6,342 nucleotides of DNA from Acidobacteriaceae bacterium (GTDB lineage: Bacteria; Acidobacteriota; Terriglobia; Terriglobales; Acidobacteriaceae). The stretch is from the NCBI GenBank assembly GCA_003140785.1, contig PLKY01000394.1, forward strand, positions 1,921 to 8,262, read 5' to 3'. The number at the start of each line of letters is the position of its first letter. The first letter of the stretch is position 1. Under the pieces are notes generated by a model, which had not been told where the DNA came from, did not search any database, and saw only the letters and a list, made by a program, of their open reading frames with translations. A program made the translations under genes and the position numbers. Below, one piece after another: positions 4,243 through 6,342 of this stretch.

Positions 4243-6342
4243 TTGCACAAACAACCCCGCAGCGAGCGGAGACGTGCCATACCTCGCGGGAGTTGGATCT
4301 TCCTTAGTGCGCTGTCGATCGGTGGCGTATTGATGTGTTCAGCGCTTGAGCCGACAACGCCGCTGGCCGAATTCGGGCGCCAATCGTGGGCAATGGAAAA
4401 CGGGTTGCCGCAGAACAGCGTGCATGCCCTGGTGCAGACGCGCGATGGATTTATTTGGCTCGGAACGGAAGCGGGATTGGTCCGGTTCGATGGAATTTCT
4501 TTCTTGGTTTTGGACCAGCATTCGAGGCCCGCGATCCCGAGCGGCGACATCCGCAGCTTGGTGGAGACTCCCGACGGCACGCTCTGGGTGGGAACCGCCG
4601 AAGGGCTGGCTCGCTGGAAAGATGGAGCTTTTGCACGATTGGGGGCACACGAAGGGTCTCCGGAGGGCGCAATTACCGCATTGAAGGAGACTCCGGAAGG
4701 AAGACTGCGCGTCGAGACCTCGCGGGAAGCAGCCGAATACAGCAGCCAGGGATGGTCGAGGGCAGAGATGACAGCCACGCCGCCGAAGGACGAGATTGTA
4801 TTTGCGGCGAAGCTGGCCAGCGGTGAAACCGCATCAGCTACCCGAAGCGCAGTCGTAGTCATGCGCGGCTCGCGGCCGGTTCTCTTGACTGTGGGGCACG
4901 AGTTGCCGGGGACGAGGATTCAGGCTCTGCTCGCGGATCGCGAAGGCTGCCTCTGGGTCGGGACCAACGGCGGGCTGGCGCGCTGGTGTAGCGAAAAGGT
5001 TCAAGTGCTTCCTGCGACCGATCCGCTTGCCGGCGCTTCGGTTTTGTCGCTGCTTGAAGATCGCGAAGGCGACCTGTGGGTGGGCACAGAGACCGATGGA
5101 TTGCAGGTGCTGCGCGACACGCGCTTTCACAACATCGGAACACGCGAAGGGTTATCGTCTGAAGCAACGACCACGGTGGTGGAAGACAGCGCAGGCAAGA
5201 TGTGGGTGGGAACAGACGGCGGCAGCCTGAACGTTCTGCGGCGCAGCGCAAGCATTCCGGGAGCCACGACGACGTATCCTGTCCGCGACGTTCTTTTGAG
5301 CAATGTGATTCTTTCCCTGGCGGCTTCAAAGAGCGGCGACTTGTGGGTGGGGACGCCCGATGGACTGAACCGGATTCGCGGGAGCGCAGTCGATTCATTC
5401 ACTTCTGCTGACGGGTTGCCCGACGATTTCATTCGCTCGCTGTTGGTGGATAAAGATGGCTCCCTTTGGATCGGCACCCGGCGCGGGCTCGCGCACTGGA
5501 CGTTTGCGGACGGCGGCAAGAACGCGATGCGTTCAGCGGCGCGCAAAGAAACGTACACGCAGGCGAATGGTTTGGGCAGCGATCTGGTTGGAGCGATGGT
5601 GCGCGATTCGAATGGCAGCCTCTGGATCGCGACGTTCGCGGGCCTTTCGCGGCTGAAGGACGGAAAGATCGCCAACTACACTACCGCCGATGGTCTTTCG
5701 AGCAACGTGGTCACGGCGCTGCTTCCGCGTGCCGGCGGATCGCTGCTGATTGGCACGCAGGACCACGGATGGAATTTGTGGGACGGCCAGAAGTTCTCCT
5801 CCGTGAAAGAGAGCGTGCTGAAAGATGCAAGTGTCCGCGCAATTCTTGACGATGGACAGAATCATCTATGGTTCGCGACCGGCAAAGGCATCGCGCGTTG
5901 CGATTGCACCATGACTGTGGACTGCACGCACTGGGTCGAGTTTGGCCCCGCTGACGGATTGCGCAGCCGCGAGACAGCAATCAACAGCCACCCGTCCGCG
6001 TGGCGGTCGCGCGATGGATATCTCTGGTTCGCTACGCCTAAGGGGCTAGTCGAGGTCGATCCGGCGCACTTCCCTGTGAATACGCTGTCGCCGCCGGTGG
6101 TTGTGGAGCGCTTTGCCGTTGACGACGTTGACCGGCCCCTGTGGGGCGCAGACTCTCGGACGAGAGTTCCTGCGGGGCATAATCATTTCCAGTTCGAATA
6201 CGCGGGGCTGAGTTTTGTGGCGCCGCAAAAGGTGCGCTACCGCTACATGCTTGAGGGCTTCGACCGCGGCTGGACCGATGCCGGAGCGCGCCGTACCGCC
6301 TATTACACCAATATTCCGCCCGGCCGCTACACCTTTCGCGTG
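4243..6342 (+). CDS. Two-component regulator propeller sensor with Y_Y_Y domain (N-terminal part, runs off right edge)
   Basis: These are 700 open codons of a large membrane-bound sensor. Residues 6-15 are basic and 18-34 hydrophobic (WIFLSALSIGGVLMCSA), forming a signal peptide or anchor. From about residue 40, propeller (Reg_prop) repeats follow with the signature DGxLWVGTxxGLxR: 68-75, 111-118, 234-241, then further copies about every 40-60 residues to 591-598. I count about 13 blades, two of them degenerate (about 150-215), which suggests two seven-bladed propellers. At 647 the Y_Y_Y domain begins (NHFQFEYAGLSF, YRYMLEGFD, then YYTNIPPGRYTFRV). In this family the sensor half lies in the periplasm and is followed by a transmembrane helix and usually a histidine kinase, sometimes another output; that part is beyond the window. 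Some Bacteroides members sense polysaccharide fragments; the ligand here is unknown. The start is uncertain: no ATG lies upstream of residue 31. TTG 4243 gives the best signal peptide, TTG 4216 is possible, and ATG 4333 with GGTGG upstream would delete the signal. Confidence 0.93.
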   Translation, partial: MHKQPRSERRRAIPRGSWIFLSALSIGGVLMCSALEPTTPLAEFGRQSWAMENGLPQNSVHALVQTRDGFIWLGTEAGLVRFDGISFLVLDQHSRPAIPSGDIRSLVETPDGTLWVGTAEGLARWKDGAFARLGAHEGSPEGAITALKETPEGRLRVETSREAAEYSSQGWSRAEMTATPPKDEIVFAAKLASGETASATRSAVVVMRGSRPVLLTVGHELPGTRIQALLADREGCLWVGTNGGLARWCSEKVQVLPATDPLAGASVLSLLEDREGDLWVGTETDGLQVLRDTRFHNIGTREGLSSEATTTVVEDSAGKMWVGTDGGSLNVLRRSASIPGATTTYPVRDVLLSNVILSLAASKSGDLWVGTPDGLNRIRGSAVDSFTSADGLPDDFIRSLLVDKDGSLWIGTRRGLAHWTFADGGKNAMRSAARKETYTQANGLGSDLVGAMVRDSNGSLWIATFAGLSRLKDGKIANYTTADGLSSNVVTALLPRAGGSLLIGTQDHGWNLWDGQKFSSVKESVLKDASVRAILDDGQNHLWFATGKGIARCDCTMTVDCTHWVEFGPADGLRSRETAINSHPSAWRSRDGYLWFATPKGLVEVDPAHFPVNTLSPPVVVERFAVDDVDRPLWGADSRTRVPAGHNHFQFEYAGLSFVAPQKVRYRYMLEGFDRGWTDAGARRTAYYTNIPPGRYTFRV

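Noticed and set aside
4080..4862. Minus-strand frame of 260 codons opposite the sensor start
   Set aside because: It is Ser/Pro-rich with repeating patterns that simply mirror the propeller repeats on the other strand. It has no ribosome site or domain.
5127..5675. Minus-strand frame of 182 codons
   Set aside because: It is the antisense image of the second set of propeller blades.
4336..6100. Tandem DNA repeat in the sensor gene
   Set aside because: The repeated ctctgggtgggaacc-like strings come from the protein propeller signature LWVGT. The blades have diverged at the DNA level and have irregular spacing, so this is a protein repeat and not a DNA satellite or CRISPR array.

Overview
The window is GC-rich, roughly 60%. 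It looks like chromosomal sequence from an Acidobacteriota-type soil bacterium. That guess rests on a large sensor with many 'two-component regulator propeller' repeats ending in a Y_Y_Y domain, on a long-form FAD/Fe-S oxidase, and on start codons that mostly lack Shine-Dalgarno sites (GTG, TTG and ATG). It is an inference from gene style; no marker gene is present.

Layout. Four genes lie on the minus strand between the left edge and about 3675. In their direction of transcription they are: a small exported protein with a YbjN-like look (3675-3181); an enoyl-CoA hydratase/isomerase of the crotonase superfamily with both catalytic glutamates (3028-2246); a small lipoprotein of unknown function (2217-1657); and a FAD-linked oxidase of the GlcD/D-2-hydroxyglutarate dehydrogenase type (1550 to beyond base 1), of which only the N-terminal 516 codons are present. 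The gaps are 152, 28 and 106 bp. The hydratase and lipoprotein genes could share a transcript. The others may or may not.

A divergent intergenic region of about 570 bp (3676-4242) follows. It is the most structured non-coding DNA in the window. It holds a perfect 15-bp inverted repeat enclosing a second hairpin just upstream of the YbjN-like gene, a GC-rich hairpin with a T-rich tail that reads as a minus-strand terminator, a TTGACA-type promoter candidate facing right, and a 13-bp direct repeat with a 24-bp period.

From about 4243 to the right edge, on the plus strand, runs the N-terminal 700 codons of a large sensor protein. It has a signal or anchor segment, about 13 recognisable propeller blades (probably two seven-bladed propellers) and the start of a Y_Y_Y domain. 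The output domain, probably a histidine kinase, lies outside the window. The sensor is transcribed away from the metabolic genes, and the sequence gives no direct evidence that it controls them.

I found no rRNA, tRNA, CRISPR array, transposase or phage gene, and no clear previously undescribed system. The most distinctive items are the nested inverted-repeat element at 3696-3806 and a Cys-rich CxCx5CxH patch in the sensor's second propeller.
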